A model generated the notes under the pieces. That model saw only the letters and a list, made by a program, of their open reading frames with translations. It did not search any database and was not told the DNA's origin. 64,000 bases of DNA from Lactifluus volemus (taxonomy: Eukaryota; Basidiomycota; Agaricomycetes; Russulales; Russulaceae): positions 1 to 64,000 of the forward strand of contig WTXI01000013.1 of the NCBI GenBank assembly GCA_022376515.1, written 5' to 3'. The translations under genes were made by a program, and so were the position numbers. Positions 10,606 to 22,450 of this stretch are shown here, piece by piece; within the stretch, counting starts at the first letter, position 1, and every line of letters starts with the position of its first letter.

Positions 10606-11118
10606 TGTTACGGCTCGACTAGGGCCGGGTCCCAACTAGGGTTCTGGTTGTTCTGGTCTCTCCTAAGACCTGGGCTCAGGGACACTCAAGTGTCGACGCG
10701 CTGAGTCCTGTGGTGTTGTAGCACAACCACCAAGCTTCGATGACCCTACTAGGGCGTATAGGAGGGTAAGAGAAGAGAGGGAAGAGGAGAGGAGAAGTTC
10801 TGTCTTTCTGGAGAGGAAACAAGTCGATTTGAGTCAAAGCCGAAGCTGGGGTACAAGCTACCAGCTGAGGCCTACTTATACAGTTTATGCTAATTGTTCT
10901 ACCAAACTAGGGTGGACAATAGGCATGAGATCAAGAACAATAGGGAATGCGAACAATAGGGACTCGGAACAATAACACTGGACGGAACGAGACGAACAAT
11001 AGGAAGTCAGAACAATAGAATCAGTCAGCACAATAAGAACGATGTGGAAGGGACGTCATCAGGGTGAGTAAGCGTGTTTAGGAAGCATAAGGTCCAACTT
11101 GTCCTGCATTCCGTAACA
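10606..11118 (-). repeat. 5' LTR of the Ty3/gypsy element
   Basis: 513 bp, same termini as the 3' LTR. U3 is 10848-11118 and R-U5 is 10606-10847. By eye about six substitutions separate the two LTRs over U3, but more than thirty over the shorter R-U5 part. Confidence 0.93.
10836..10880 (-). promoter_or_regulatory. LTR promoter: TATA box and inferred RNA start
   Basis: TATAAG on the coding strand (plus-strand positions 10875-10880), followed some 30 bases later by AGCTTCGGCTTT, the sequence matching the primer-binding site. The spacing fits transcription starting at or just before that sequence. Confidence 0.65.
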
Positions 11119-11545
11119 GGGTGTGAATATCAGGGCCGGGGTAACAGGTTAAAGCTCAGATTCAATTTCAGCTGATATCAACTTGGCAATCTCCAGGAGC
11201 AGCAGCTGAGAGCAGATCTCTCCTCAAGGTTGCATATGAATGAGCGCCACTGGAGAGCACAGGTATACTCAATTACGGTGTGTAGAGGTAATGCACGCTC
11301 TAAGCAACTTTGAGCGTCAAAGTCCAGCTCTCTATTTCATAACTCGTGACGTGCCTGGAGGTATCGCGTCTCGCAAGCGTCTCGTGGTCTATGTGTGACA
11401 AGGGAATAGTGTGAATACAAATTGTTCGAGAGCAAAAGAAGAGCCTGAGGAATTGTCATCAAGGTAGAAAGTGATGGAGTGACAAGTAGCTCAAAGACAT
11501 TAGAGTTAGTTGCTTTTCTTAGAAAAAAGGACCATTTGTTTTTAC

Positions 11546-11978
11546 TTTTTTTTTTTTTTTTTTTAAATCAGCATTTATATCCCGCAACATGTGACTATGA
11601 CAAAGACGCGGTCCCTATGGGTACAGGAATGGATCAGGCGGCGGGGGAGTGTGGGTGAGGTATAACGTTGGGCTGGACGGAAGGATGGCTGTTTTGGGGG
11701 CGGGGAAGGGAGTAGAGAGTGGGTACTATCTACAGTGAGAAGGTGTACAATCTATCTAAGGGGACATCATCCCGGGTTCCACGCTTCTCTCGGGGCTATG
11801 CAGGCGCGCGTCGCTTTCAAGAAGCGAGTCATGGCAGCACCACCCTCGGCTGTGCCTAGGAGAACGGGGAGGGAAATATCGCGGTCGATCGGGCGGAGGA
11901 TTTCTTGGCGGGCGTCTGTATATAGTGGGCAATGCGAGACCACATGGTCTACGGTCTGAAGGGGTTCCCTGCAGGGGG
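11546..11978 (-). mobile_element. 5'-truncated LINE (non-LTR retrotransposon) insertion
   Basis: 433 bp. On the minus strand it encodes the last 70 or so residues of a LINE polyprotein: the C-terminal zinc knuckle 'CREPLQTVDHVVSHCPLY' and the usual following 'SLPVLLGTAEGGAAMTRFL', then a stop, about 200 bases of 3' UTR and a 19-base A tail (T run at 11546-11564). It is flanked by perfect 14-bp target duplications CCATTTGTTTTTAC at 11532-11545 and 11979-11992. The empty site is preserved in unit 3 near 23243-23265. Insertion therefore came after the units duplicated. Confidence 0.9.
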
Positions 11979-12295
11979 CCATTTGTTTTTACAAGGAACG
12001 ACTGCTCTGTCGACACATACGCGTCGGCCCGGGATACACGGAATGAGAAAGAATCAGCAGAAACAGTGAGGCGGGGTATAGCGATATTGTACTCGAACCA
12101 ACCCTCATCAGAGACAACCTCTGAGACTAGCGTAATGAGGAAAATCAACGATTTCTCCGAAGTCTCCAAAAGATACGTGCACTTTAACAAACTCCTCTGA
12201 GCTCCCAGTCCAGGGCCTGTCGAGCCACCGCCACTCCCGCTACACCTCCAACACAAGAAAATGTATATAAACTACATGAGATAGCCTGGTAGTCA

Positions 12296-14142
12296 CTAAA
12301 CAGGTGACTCCACAATGGAAATGACCTTTTCCTGCTCGAAGTTACGTCCTCATCGGACCATAGTTTGTGTTCTTCAACACCCAGTTGCTCATCAAGTGAC
12401 CTCGAATCGGTTTTCCTTGGAAATGAGTCATCATGGCGTGTGGTGTGTACGACCACATCCATCGGGCTGAGCGGGATAACCCTACTGACGTTGGAATCCA
12501 CTTTAACCTTCGCAAATGAGATACGACTAAGCGGAAGGCCCGAGCTGTTAACACCGCAGCAAGAATCAGCCACATGAGTAGGGAGATGCATGTCAAGGGG
12601 GCCATACGTGTCAGAGGAAAAGTGTATAAGAGAACGATAGACTCGCGTTGCAGAGATTGTCACTGATATCAGGGAAGGTACCTGAAACATCTGAATTACG
12701 GACCACGTAAGAGACCGGCAGCATTTCTCTACTCGTGATAAAGGAAGAGCATACAAGATTAAACTGTTCTGGAATTTCGAGATCGATCAATCTGGATCGC
12801 TGGTGAGCTGCAGAGAAATAAATTTACCGTTTATGTTCAAAATAAGGAACACCTGAGACAAGAATGTGCGATGAGCAAAGAGGAGACGGTGAGGAACTAT
12901 CAGTAGTTAGTCGGACTGACCGCTGGTAGGATCCCAGCAAAAAACGACAAGTGAGAGCGAAATAATGCCCTTCCAACAGAAGACACATCAGCGCATCGAA
13001 AGGGCTACGGCCATAGAAATATGCCACCACCAACCTGTTTCAATAGGAAACTTCCCAGATCGAACATGCCACCACCTCCCAGGCGGAGGCGAAGCAGACC
13101 GGCAAGCACCATAAGAAGCAATATGACGTCAGTGGGCGAGCGTGGCGAGAACGTTAAGTTTAGTGATGTCTGAGTTGGGCACCTCACAGAGGCCGGCCAC
13201 GGGTCTCCAAACAGAATGGAGCTGGGAATGGATAAGTCTGGCACCAACTAGTTCAAACATGTTGTTTACCCGCACTGTTCCTGACAACAAATCACATGTC
13301 TATGAGATTCCTGGTAAGGGAAGCAAGAAGAGATTTACCTTGGATGAGGAATGCAATGTTTATTCCCCATACGCTGGTTCCAAGCGCCCAGAACAATCTT
13401 ATTATAGTTCCAAATGGCGATGCTGGTGCCATCATCAGCTTTCCTAATTTCCTTCCGGAAAACGAATCCAAGCATGAGAGTACAGAATTGGGCGTACACC
13501 GCGAAGTAATATTAACAATGACGCGCAGGCTATTGAAAAGAAGGCGAATGACTAAAGAGTGCCAAGGTGGAAATCGATTAGCGTTCACTTAGAAAACCGA
13601 AGTGCATCTGAGACGTTACCCACAAATTGAGCAATAATAAAACTCTTGTGATCATCATGATCGTCACTGACTTACACGGGTGTAGAGAGGGAAATGCACA
13701 TTACGTGGCAATCGATTGGTCTCGAGATAGAAAACTCGATGAGGGCTGAGGATTATGTTGACGAGGGTGGCTATCCGTGTAAGCGAGTAAAATCTAACGA
13801 AGAGTAAAAGTCAGTCCCCGATCTCTCAGTGAGGCCCCATCACTACTGGCCCATATTGTCCAACGGTAGGGGCGATGACCTCGGATGATGCTCCACTCGA
13901 AGTCCAGAGTAGTGAAAAATTCCCAACTGAAAGTAGAACGTTAACATCAAAGGGTATCTATTGAAAGGGAAGCAACAAACAAGAAGATGCCATAAAAGGC
14001 ATGCCAGAGCTTTACTAAAGTCACTGTTGATTCGCAGATTCACTCAGGATTGGGCGTTCTAAACCCGGAGCGAGTCCTCAGGAGCATACGCACAGGTATC
14101 ATGCAGGCCCAGGAGTTCGCTGGGATCTCGGAGATTTGCCAT
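12296..14142 (-). pseudogene. 7TM family gene, array 1 copy a (broken)
   Basis: All 14 exons of the family can be found, from ATG at 14142 ('MANLRDPSELLG') to the tail 'VESPV' at 12296. Compared with copies b and c, at least five single-base insertions disrupt the frame. They lie in exon 4 (two), the exon 5 end, exon 6, and exon 7, where an in-frame stop follows. Another shift sits near the tail. Most insertions lengthen a short homopolymer (ATTTT for ATTT, GGGC for GGC, GCCC for GCC), so sequencing error is possible. Exon 3 has a GC donor. The 6-base-longer exon 1 is in frame. Confidence 0.8.
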
Positions 14143-17077
14143 CCTTGCAAAACAAGCTTTGAGGTGGAGGGGAAGGTGTTTGCTTGTGACTTGACAGCAG
14201 CGAACAGTTAAACGCAAAACGACCTGCCAGGCTACACAAATATATAACCCTTTACGTGGTCGCCCTGTGCCTCCGAACAAAGGAGATATTCAGTTGATCG
14301 AGAATCACAATTTACTGATTGTGCATAGCTTCTCAACTAAACATTATTGATGCCTCCGTCAAAAGGCCCCATAAGCTGTTCAGCGTGAGAAGAAAGAATA
14401 CGTCTCCGGACGTTTTAGCACCAAACTGAGTGTTGCAGCAATCAACGGCGAGATTTAGGAGGGCGACGAGGTACTGTAAGGGTCGCCCTAATCTTCGACT
14501 GTCAAGGTACCTTGGCAACGCTCACACCCACGATTTTGTATGCAGCCCACTGTAACATAGAACTCGATTAAGAATAATCGGAGAAAAGATGCACAACAAG
14601 TATATTCACAAACAAATCGTTGGATGTACTAACGTCACAACACCTCTCAGGGATTAATATCAGATCAGCCGTCCTCTGCCCTCTTCATGGATGACCCACC
14701 ATCAGGGTTGTCTACAAATACGGTATCTGTAGTGACCAAGTTGGCGCTGAAGCTTGGCCCAGGTTCCAGGTAGAGACGTGCACAAGAAAAGTCTCGGAGC
14801 CGGGTAACAAAGGCGCCACATCGGTGGCGTAATACTTCTGATTGAATCCGAAACCTCTTCGGAAGCAAAAGTAGCTTTGGTAGACGCAACGGGTGCAGTA
14901 CCATCATCAGCAAGCTCCGAATTGGCAGTTTTCGGAGACACAGCCACAGTGGGAGCCGAAATATACTCCCGAGAAATGTTGATCTGGGAGACTGCCTCAG
15001 GTAGGTGAGTTTGATAGCTCCGGTGATGGAGGCGACGTTCGCTAAGGGTAACCTATTAGGACTCAGACTTTTGGGTTCTCCCACCTCCACACAATACAGT
15101 ACCCATGTGGTTCTTCCTCACACACCTTCAAATGCCTTCTCTACCTCTCCCACGACTTCCCTTCATCGTGAGAGCGCACGGTGCATTGTTCGGGGTGACT
15201 CCAAGCTCAGATTTACGATTAATCAAGCCGAGAATAACAGGGAATTTGAATGCAGTCTCGACTCGATCGCATAAAAAGCTGAGTGTGAAGAGAGCGGTCA
15301 GTGGTCAGGGTTGACTGAGAAACAGTACAGTACGTTGATTCACGAAGGTGATGAGGGTGTTCAAGTTGTCAGAGTTCATAACAGTGGCAATGGCACGTGT
15401 CTCGTAATACAAGCTCAGCTTGCTTCTCGGAGGCTGAGTTCGAGCCCGTGGTCATCCTTTCTGTACTCTTGTGTTGGATGATAAAATACACGAGGGGTAA
15501 TCGAGGCTCGATAAGCCGATAAGCGAGATATTCTGGAGAAACATATTGACTCGGTGGAAGGGCGGGCAGAGGTTGGGGATGAAGATATGAAGTCGCGTTG
15601 GCCGTGAGTAGCGGCGGCCGGGCGGCGTCGGGTAACTGTACAACGCTACATTCCCACGCCTGTCATCCCTCGCCCTGCTGTCCCCGCTGTCCCTAATCTC
15701 GAAGTAGTAGCTTCGATACCCTGACTCCGAGTCGGATCGTCTGGCAGCTGCTGGTTCCGAACCTGCAGCTGCCCACGCTCTCTGTCATCCTAGCCCACCG
15801 TTTCTGTTACCCTTGCCACCCCACCGTCTTTGTCTCCGCCACTGCCCTGCAGTTTCTGTCACCACTACTGGCGCGCTGTGCCACTTTTGTCCTCATCACC
15901 GTCGCTGTCGCCATCACCGCCACTGTTCCTGCACACCAGCCATAACCCCATGCTAGTCGCTTGCGTCATTCTTCCACCTCACTGTCAGTACTCCCCCAGC
16001 CCTAACTGTCGTGAATGCCGTATAGCACCAGAAATGTGAAACCCTCCATTGCCCAGGCTGCATGGTCATGGCGGTGCTGACGCGACCAATCGACCAACAT
16101 ATGTCACCCCAAATTCGCTTTTCATGTCTTCAGTAATGTCTGCAGATGCGAAAGCCGGACTATCGTACCAGAGCAGTACCACTCCCACCAACCAAACCTG
16201 CTGCCGAGGCGAGTGCTATCCTCCCCTGATTAGCCCGTCCTGCCCACTGGGACTTCGCTCGTGCCTTCGTTCCCAGACACACACTGAATTGGCCTGCTTT
16301 ATTATATTCTCGCCTGATGTACAGTGCATCGCTTCACCCTCCCACAATCACACAATTTGTATGTGGCATGCGGTCGTGGGTCCGTGGGCATACTTATCGG
16401 ACACTGACCTCCTGCCATTCACGCCCTGTAGACCAGCCAAGCACGTTTTGCCACCAATCCCTGGCCTCGTTTGAATGGAAAACCGGGACTCCTAGTCCTG
16501 GGATGAGCAATCGTCCAGTATTATCTCAGATCTCGACTTTGATTCAGCTCGTATTTTCTCTGAACGGTTTTTGGTGCCTGTCAGGCCGACTTGATCTATT
16601 CGACGTTTCCTAATAGTTGGGAAAATACCACAGTCAAGCGTTGGTACGATAGCGCATGGTGCACCTGTAATCGCTGATTGTTAATCATTGATTTTCCTTG
16701 TCAGCACTTCAGGCGCTCAGCTTTGATTGCGGGTGCAAATGCATCCGAGTTCGGAAGCGCGTGGTGACATGGCGATGGAAGCTTGAGTGTCATGATGGCT
16801 TCTGTCAGGAAGATTTTGAATTTGACTTGCAGTGGCTATTCGTATACGGCTATGCTAGGTACCTATATCTTCTGTGTAACGTTGTTACTAGTAGGCGTTC
16901 CACTTTTCAATTCGCTGTCGCCTTGGGTGTCGCGGAAGGCTGTTTCAGGTGGCACAGACACGGGCCCCGGACCAGACAGACCGGGAACAGTCGTAAAAAA
17001 ACTGCCGGAATTGAACATTCCCGTCCAGCGCATATTTGAAGTCGCTCGGATGTGAGACTGCTTGTAGGAGTGGGACA
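14143..17077. other. Upstream/intergenic part of unit 1
   Basis: Begins with the copy a promoter (TATATATTT-like element about 100 bases upstream). At 14665-14940 lies a minus-strand fragment that aligns to the second half of the 142-codon frame of unit 3 (26044-26472). About 14,940-16,480 is a block absent from unit 3, with a CCACTG-rich tract at 15,780-15,950. The end is an orphan plus-strand promoter. I see no intact gene. Confidence 0.5.
16700..16925 (+). promoter_or_regulatory. Orphan 7TM-type promoter and 5' leader, unit 1
   Basis: Matches the upstream region of the plus-strand type A genes: the GGGTGCAAAT / GACATGGCGATGGAAG block, then a degraded TATA and the start-proximal words GTGTAACGTTGTTACTAG and GGCGTTCCACTTTTCAAT. 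Similarity stops at CTGTCGCC and no 7TM exon follows. Confidence 0.6.
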
Positions 17078-17926
17078 GGGGTGTGAATGTCGGGCGTATC
17101 AGGTTAAAGCTCAGATTCAATTTTAGTTGATATCAACTTGACAATCTCCAGGAGCAGCAGATGAAGGAACGCTACTGGAAAACACAGGTATAGTCAATTC
17201 CGGTGTGTCGAGGTAAAGCACTCTTTAAGCAACTTTGAGCGTCAAAGTCCAGCTCTCTATTTCATAACTCGTAACGTGCCTGGAGGTATCGCGTCTCGTG
17301 GTTTATGTATGACAAGGGAATGGTGTGAATACAAATTGTTCGAGAGCAAAGGAAGAGCCGGAGGAATTGTCATCAAGGTGAAAAGTGAGTGTGTGACGGT
17401 GGAGGGGCGTGTGCTGCCGCTCGAGTCGTGGTTTCGCGTCAAGAACCGTTGTTGCACCATTATGTCAGCGGTCTAACTACGTACTCGCTCGCTTAGCCCT
17501 TCTCCTCGTGCCCTTGTCTCGCCTGTCCTCTAACCCCTATTCCAACGGGTACCAGTAGCTCAAAGGCGATAGAATTGGTTTCCATAGAAAAAAAGGACCA
17601 TTTGTATATCGTGTCGGATACACGCATTGAGAAAGAATCAGCGGAAACCGTGAGGCGGTGACTTCGGCCAGACACGATGACGCGTCGACGGGTCATGAAG
17701 ATGAGGTGGGGTAGAGCGATATTGTACTCGAACCAATCCTCACCAGAGATAAACTAGCCCGGGCATGAGACTTGTTTAACGAGAATCATCAAAAATTGTT
17801 TCAAAAGCCTCCGGAAGATACGGTCACTAGTATCATACAACTCTATCGGGCCACCGCCACCGTGACTCTCGCTACACCTCCAACACATGCACCCGATATA
17901 AACTACATGAGATAGCCTGGTAGTCA

Positions 17927-19781
17927 CTAAACAGGTGATTCCACAATGGAAACTACTTTCTCCTTGCTGGAATTTACGTCCTCCTCGGGCTCCAGTCTGT
18001 GTGCTTCCGAGTCAACACCCAGTTGCTCATCAAGTGACCTCGAATGGGTTTTCCTTGGAAATGAGTCATCCCCGCGTGTGGCCACATTCATCGGGCTGAG
18101 CGGGATAACCCTGCTGGCGTTGGAATCCCCTTTAACCTTCGCAAATGAGATACGACTAAGCGGAAGGCCCGAACTGTTAACACTGCAGCAAGAATCAGCC
18201 ACATGAGTAGAGAGACGCATGTCAAGGGGGCCATACGTGTCGGAGGAAAAGTGTATAAGAGAACGATACATTCGCGTTGCAGCGATTGTCATTGATATCA
18301 AAGAAGGTATCTGAAACATCTGAATTACGGACCACGTAAGAGACCGGCAGCATTTCTCTACTCGTGGTAATTAAAAGAAAGAACATACAAAGTTAAACGG
18401 GTCTGGAATTTCGAAATCGATCAATCTTGATCACTGGTGAGTTGCAAAGAAATAAATTTACCGTTTATGTTCAAAATAAGGAACACCTGAGACAAGAAAG
18501 TGCGATGAGAAAAGAGGAGACGATGAGGAACTACCATTAGTAGTTGGACTGACCGCTGGTGGGATCCCAGCAAAAACGACAAGTGAGAGCCAAATAATGC
18601 CCTTCCCAACAGAAGACACATCAGCGCATCGAAAGGGCTACAACCATAGACTCGGAAATATGCCACCACCTACCTGTTTCCATAGGAAAATCCCCAGATC
18701 GAATATGCCACCACCTCCCAGGCGGAGGCGAAGCAGGCCGGCAAGCACCATAAGAAGCAATATGACGTTAGTGGCGAGCGTGACGAAAACGTTAAGTTTA
18801 GTGATGTCTGAGTTGGACACCTCACAGAGGCCGCTAGCCACGGGTTCCCAAACAGAATGGATCTGGGAATGGATAAGTCTGGCACCAAGTAGTTCAACAT
18901 ATTACTTACCCGCACTGTTCCTGACGACAAATCACATGTCTATGAGATTCCTGGTCCACCTACGGTAAGGGAAGCAGGAAGAGATTTACCTTGGATGAGG
19001 AATGCAATGTTTATTCCCCATACGCTGGTTCCAAGTGCCAGAACAATCTTATTATGGTTCCAAATGGCGATACTGGTGCCATCATCAGCTTTCCTAATTT
19101 CCTTCCGGAAGACAAACCATGCATGAGAGTACAGAATTGGGCGTACACGCGAAGTAATATCAACAACGACGCGCAGGCCATTGCAAAGAAGGCGAATGAC
19201 TAAAGAGAGAACAAGGTGGAAACCGATTAGCCTTTCCTCAGAAAACCGAAGTTCATCTGAGACGTTGCCCACAAATTCAGCAATATTAAAACTCTTGTGA
19301 TCGTCATGATCGTCACTGACTTACACAGGTGTAGAGAGGGAAACGCACATACGTGGCAATCGATTGGTCTCGAGATAGAAAACTCGATGAGGCCGAGGAT
19401 TATGTTTACGAGGGTAGCTATCCGTGCAAGCGAGTAAATCTAACGAAGAGTAAAAGTCAGTCCCCGATCTCTCAGTGAGGCCTCCATCACTACTGACCCA
19501 TATTGTCCAAACGTGGCGACGACGTCGGATGATGCTCCACTCGAAGTCCAGAGTAGTAAAAAATTCCCAACTGAAAAGTAGAACGTTAACACCAAAGGGT
19601 ATCTATTGAAAGGCGTGCAACGCACAGGAAGATGCCATAACAAGCATGCCAGAGCTTTACTAAAGTCACTGTTGACTCGCAGATTCACTCAGGCTTGGGC
19701 GTTCTAAACCCGGAGCGAGAACTCAGGAACATACGCACAGGTATCACGTAGGAGTTCGTTGGGATCTCGGGAATTTGCCAT
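17927..19781 (-). CDS. 7TM receptor-like membrane protein, array 1 copy b
   Basis: ATG at 19781 ('MANSRDPNELL'), stop at 17927. All 14 exons join in frame, including the 21-base exon (SFNIAEF), the 11-base exon (GTVR with flanking bases), the 25-base exon and the 14-base exon (DPFNF). The protein of about 350 residues has a short N-terminus and seven hydrophobic segments. The signature loop is slightly altered by a three-base loss in exon 3, so 'RPYR' is missing before 'WTIW'. The paired cysteines are in 'RPIDCH' and 'SGLCEVSN'. The tail ends 'VSIVESPV'. Role unknown; probably plasma or endomembrane, receptor-like by topology. Confidence 0.82.
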
Positions 19782-21984
19782 TCTTGCAAAACAAGCTTTG
19801 AGGTGGAGGGGAAGGTGTTTGTTTGTGACTTGACAGCAGCGAATAGTTAAACACAAATATATAGTTAGGACTGGCCGTTTACGTACTGGTGCCGCTGTGC
19901 CACTGATTCCTCCGTAGGCACCATAAGCTGTTCAGCGTGAGAAGAAAGAATCCGCCTCTGGACGTTTCAGCGCCAACTGAGGACCTGTAAGGGTCACCGT
20001 AGTCCTCGACTGCCAAGGTACCTTGGCAATGTTCACATCCACGCATGCAGCCTACTGTAACATAGAATCCGATTAAGAATAATCGGAGCAAAGATGTACA
20101 AGGAGTATAGATTCACAAAGAAATCGCTGGATGCACTAACGTCACAAGACCTCTCAGGGATTAACATCAGATCAGCCCTCCTCTGCGCTCTTTATGGATG
20201 ACCCACGATTGACCAAGTTAGCGCTGAAGCGTGGCCCAGGTTTCAGGTAGACGTGGATTGATCGAGCGAACGACATATGCACATTGCACAAGCAAGATCT
20301 CGGAGCTGGATAACATAGGCGCCACATGGGTGGCATAACTATTCTAATTGGATCCGAAACCTCTTCGGAAGCAAAAGTAGCTTCGATAGCCGCACAGGTG
20401 TGCAGCTCCGAATTGACGACGTAACCACAGTGGGAGCCGAAAAATACTCCCGACAAATGTCGATCTGGGAGGCTGGGTAAGTTTGATAGCTCCGGTGACG
20501 GAGACGACGTTCGCTAAGGGTAACTTATTCGCACCTTTAGGTTTTCCCACCTCCACACAATACAGTGATTCTTCCTTTTTACCCCATACAGTACAACTTC
20601 TAATGCCTTCTCCACCTCTCCCACGACTTCCCTTCATCGTGAGCGCGCATGGTGCATTGTTCGGGGTGACTCCAAGCTCAGATTGACCAACAAGACCTCA
20701 TAAAAAGCTGAGTGTGAAGAGAGCGGACAGTGGTCAACGTTGACTGAGAAACAGTACGGTACGTCGATTCACGACGGTGACTGTGTTCAAGTTGTCGGAG
20801 TTTATAACAGTGGAAATGGCACGTGCCTCAGAATTCCACCTGCTTCTCCGAGTCCGAGTCCGTAGTCGTCCATTCTGTACTCTTGTGATGGGTGATAAAA
20901 TACACGAGGCGTAATCGAGGCTCGATAAGCGAGGCAATTCTGGAGAAAGTGTAGACTCGGGTGTAGTAGCTTCGATACCCTGACTCCGAGTCGGATCGTC
21001 TGCCAGTGCCAGCTGCTGGTTCCGAACCTGCAACTGCCCCTCGCTCTCTGTCATCGTAGCCCGCCGTTCCTGTCACCCTGGCCACCCCACCATTTTTGTC
21101 TCCACCACTGCCCTACAGTTTCTGTCACTACCACTGGCACGCTGTGCCACTTTTGTCCTCATCACCACCACTGTTCCTGAGGCGTCCACCGCCGGACCAC
21201 CGGCCATAACCCCATTCTAGTCGCCCTTGCGTCATTCATTCTTCCACTTCACTTTCAGTATTCCACCAGCCTTAACTGTCGTGAATGCCGTAGAACGCCA
21301 GAAGTGCGAGACCAGGCCGCATGATCATGACGATACTGACTCGATCAATTGACCAACATATGGCACCATTCGCTTTTCATGTCTTCAGTAATAATGTCTG
21401 CAGATGCGAAAGCCGGACTATCGTACCAGAGAAGTACAACTCTCACTAACCAAACCCGCCACCGAAGCAAGTGCTATCCTACCCTGATTCGCCCGTCCTG
21501 CCCACTGGGACGTCACTTGAGCCTTCGCCCCCAAACACACACTGAACTGGCCTGCTTTACTATATTCTCGCCTGATGTACTGTGCGTCGCTTCACCCTCC
21601 CACAATCACACGGTTTGTATGTGGCATGCGGTCGTGGCTCCGTGGGCATATTTACCGGCCACTGACCTCCTGCCATTCACTCCCTGTAGACAAGCAGAGG
21701 ACGTTTTTATACCAATCCCTGGCCCAGTCTGAGTGTCAACCCGGGCCTCCTAGTGTCCTGAGATGAGCAATCAGCTTGACCCATCCAGTATAATCTCGGA
21801 TCTCGACTTTGATTACGGCAACACCCAGCTCGTCTTTTCTCTGAACGGTTTTTGGGCCTGACCAAGCAGATTGATCTGACAATTCCCGATAGTTGGGAAA
21901 ATACCGCGTTGGTACGATAGCGCATGGTACACCTCTGATCGCTGATCGTTAATCATTGATTTTCCTTGTCAGTACTCAGGCACT

Positions 21985-22190
21985 CAGCTTTGATTGCGGG
22001 TGCAAATACATGGGAGTTCGCAAGCGAAGGGTGACATGGCGATGGGGGCTTGAGTGTCATGTGGCTTCTGTCAGGAAGATGACATGAATTTGACTTGCAG
22101 TTGTTATACGTATACGGCTACACTGGATAGCTATATATTTGTGTAGCGTTGTTACTAGTAGATGTTCCACTTTTCAATTCGCTGTCGCCT
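21985..22190 (+). promoter_or_regulatory. Orphan 7TM-type promoter, unit 2
   Basis: Same block as 16700-16925 with a better TATATATTTGTGTAGCG element near 22132. It ends at the same CTGTCGCC breakpoint with no coding exon after it. Confidence 0.6.
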
Positions 22191-22430
22191 TGGGAACGCT
22201 GTTGGCACAGACGCGGGCCCCGGACCGGACAGACCGAGAACAGTCGTAAAAAAGCAGCCGGAATTGAACATTCCTTTGTCTTTGCAGGCGCAACTTGATG
22301 AGAATCGAAAATATGCCCCCTTTTAAGCCCAGGTAGTGATTTTCCAGGCAACTTGCCAGTAGAATTCTGTCAAGTTGATCACCTTATATACAAGATAGAG
22401 ATAATAGCCAGGGGAACTATCGAATGTTGT

Positions 22431-22450
22431 GCAAAAGCGAGAGCTTTTGC
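22431..22450 (+). other. Perfect 8-bp hairpin with GAGA loop
   Basis: GCAAAAGC - GAGA - GCTTTTGC. The loop fits the GNRA tetraloop rule. The same 20 bases recur at 27093-27112 in the next unit. Confidence 0.5.

Larger units (their letters stand above)
3353..11118 (-). mobile_element. Ty3/gypsy LTR retrotransposon, chromovirus type, defective
   Basis: About 7.8 kb bounded by two LTRs of 517 and 513 bp that begin TGTTACGG and end CCGTAACA. The coding strand is minus: 5' LTR 10606-11118, primer-binding site, leader, gag, protease-RT-RNase H, integrase, chromodomain, long C-terminal tail, polypurine tract, 3' LTR. The order RT-RNaseH-integrase plus a chromodomain defines the Ty3/gypsy chromovirus lineage. 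Gag carries at least two frame breaks and the integrase region several single-base losses, so the copy cannot make its full set of proteins unless these are sequencing errors. The bases just outside the LTRs (TGTGC left, GGGTG right) do not match, so there is no target-site duplication. The right flank continues as the start of the first 7TM repeat unit. Confidence 0.93.
11119..17077. repeat. First-array repeat unit 1
   Basis: First of three diverged direct repeats. It starts at the LTR border with a sequence matching 17078 onward. It contains the broken minus-strand 7TM gene, a unique LINE fragment, a 1.4-kb block shared with unit 2 only, and an orphan plus-strand promoter. It lacks about 550 bp present at the ends of units 2 and 3. 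Confidence 0.85.

Noticed and set aside
3348..11123. Target-site duplication around the Ty3/gypsy element
   Set aside because: The five bases outside each LTR differ (TGTGC and GGGTG), and trying 4-6 bases gives no match.
15780..21200. CCACTG-rich tracts at 15.8 and 21.1 kb as dispersed copies of the 2.8-kb tract
   Set aside because: The first two are homologous because they lie in repeated units; similarity to 2.8 kb is only compositional.
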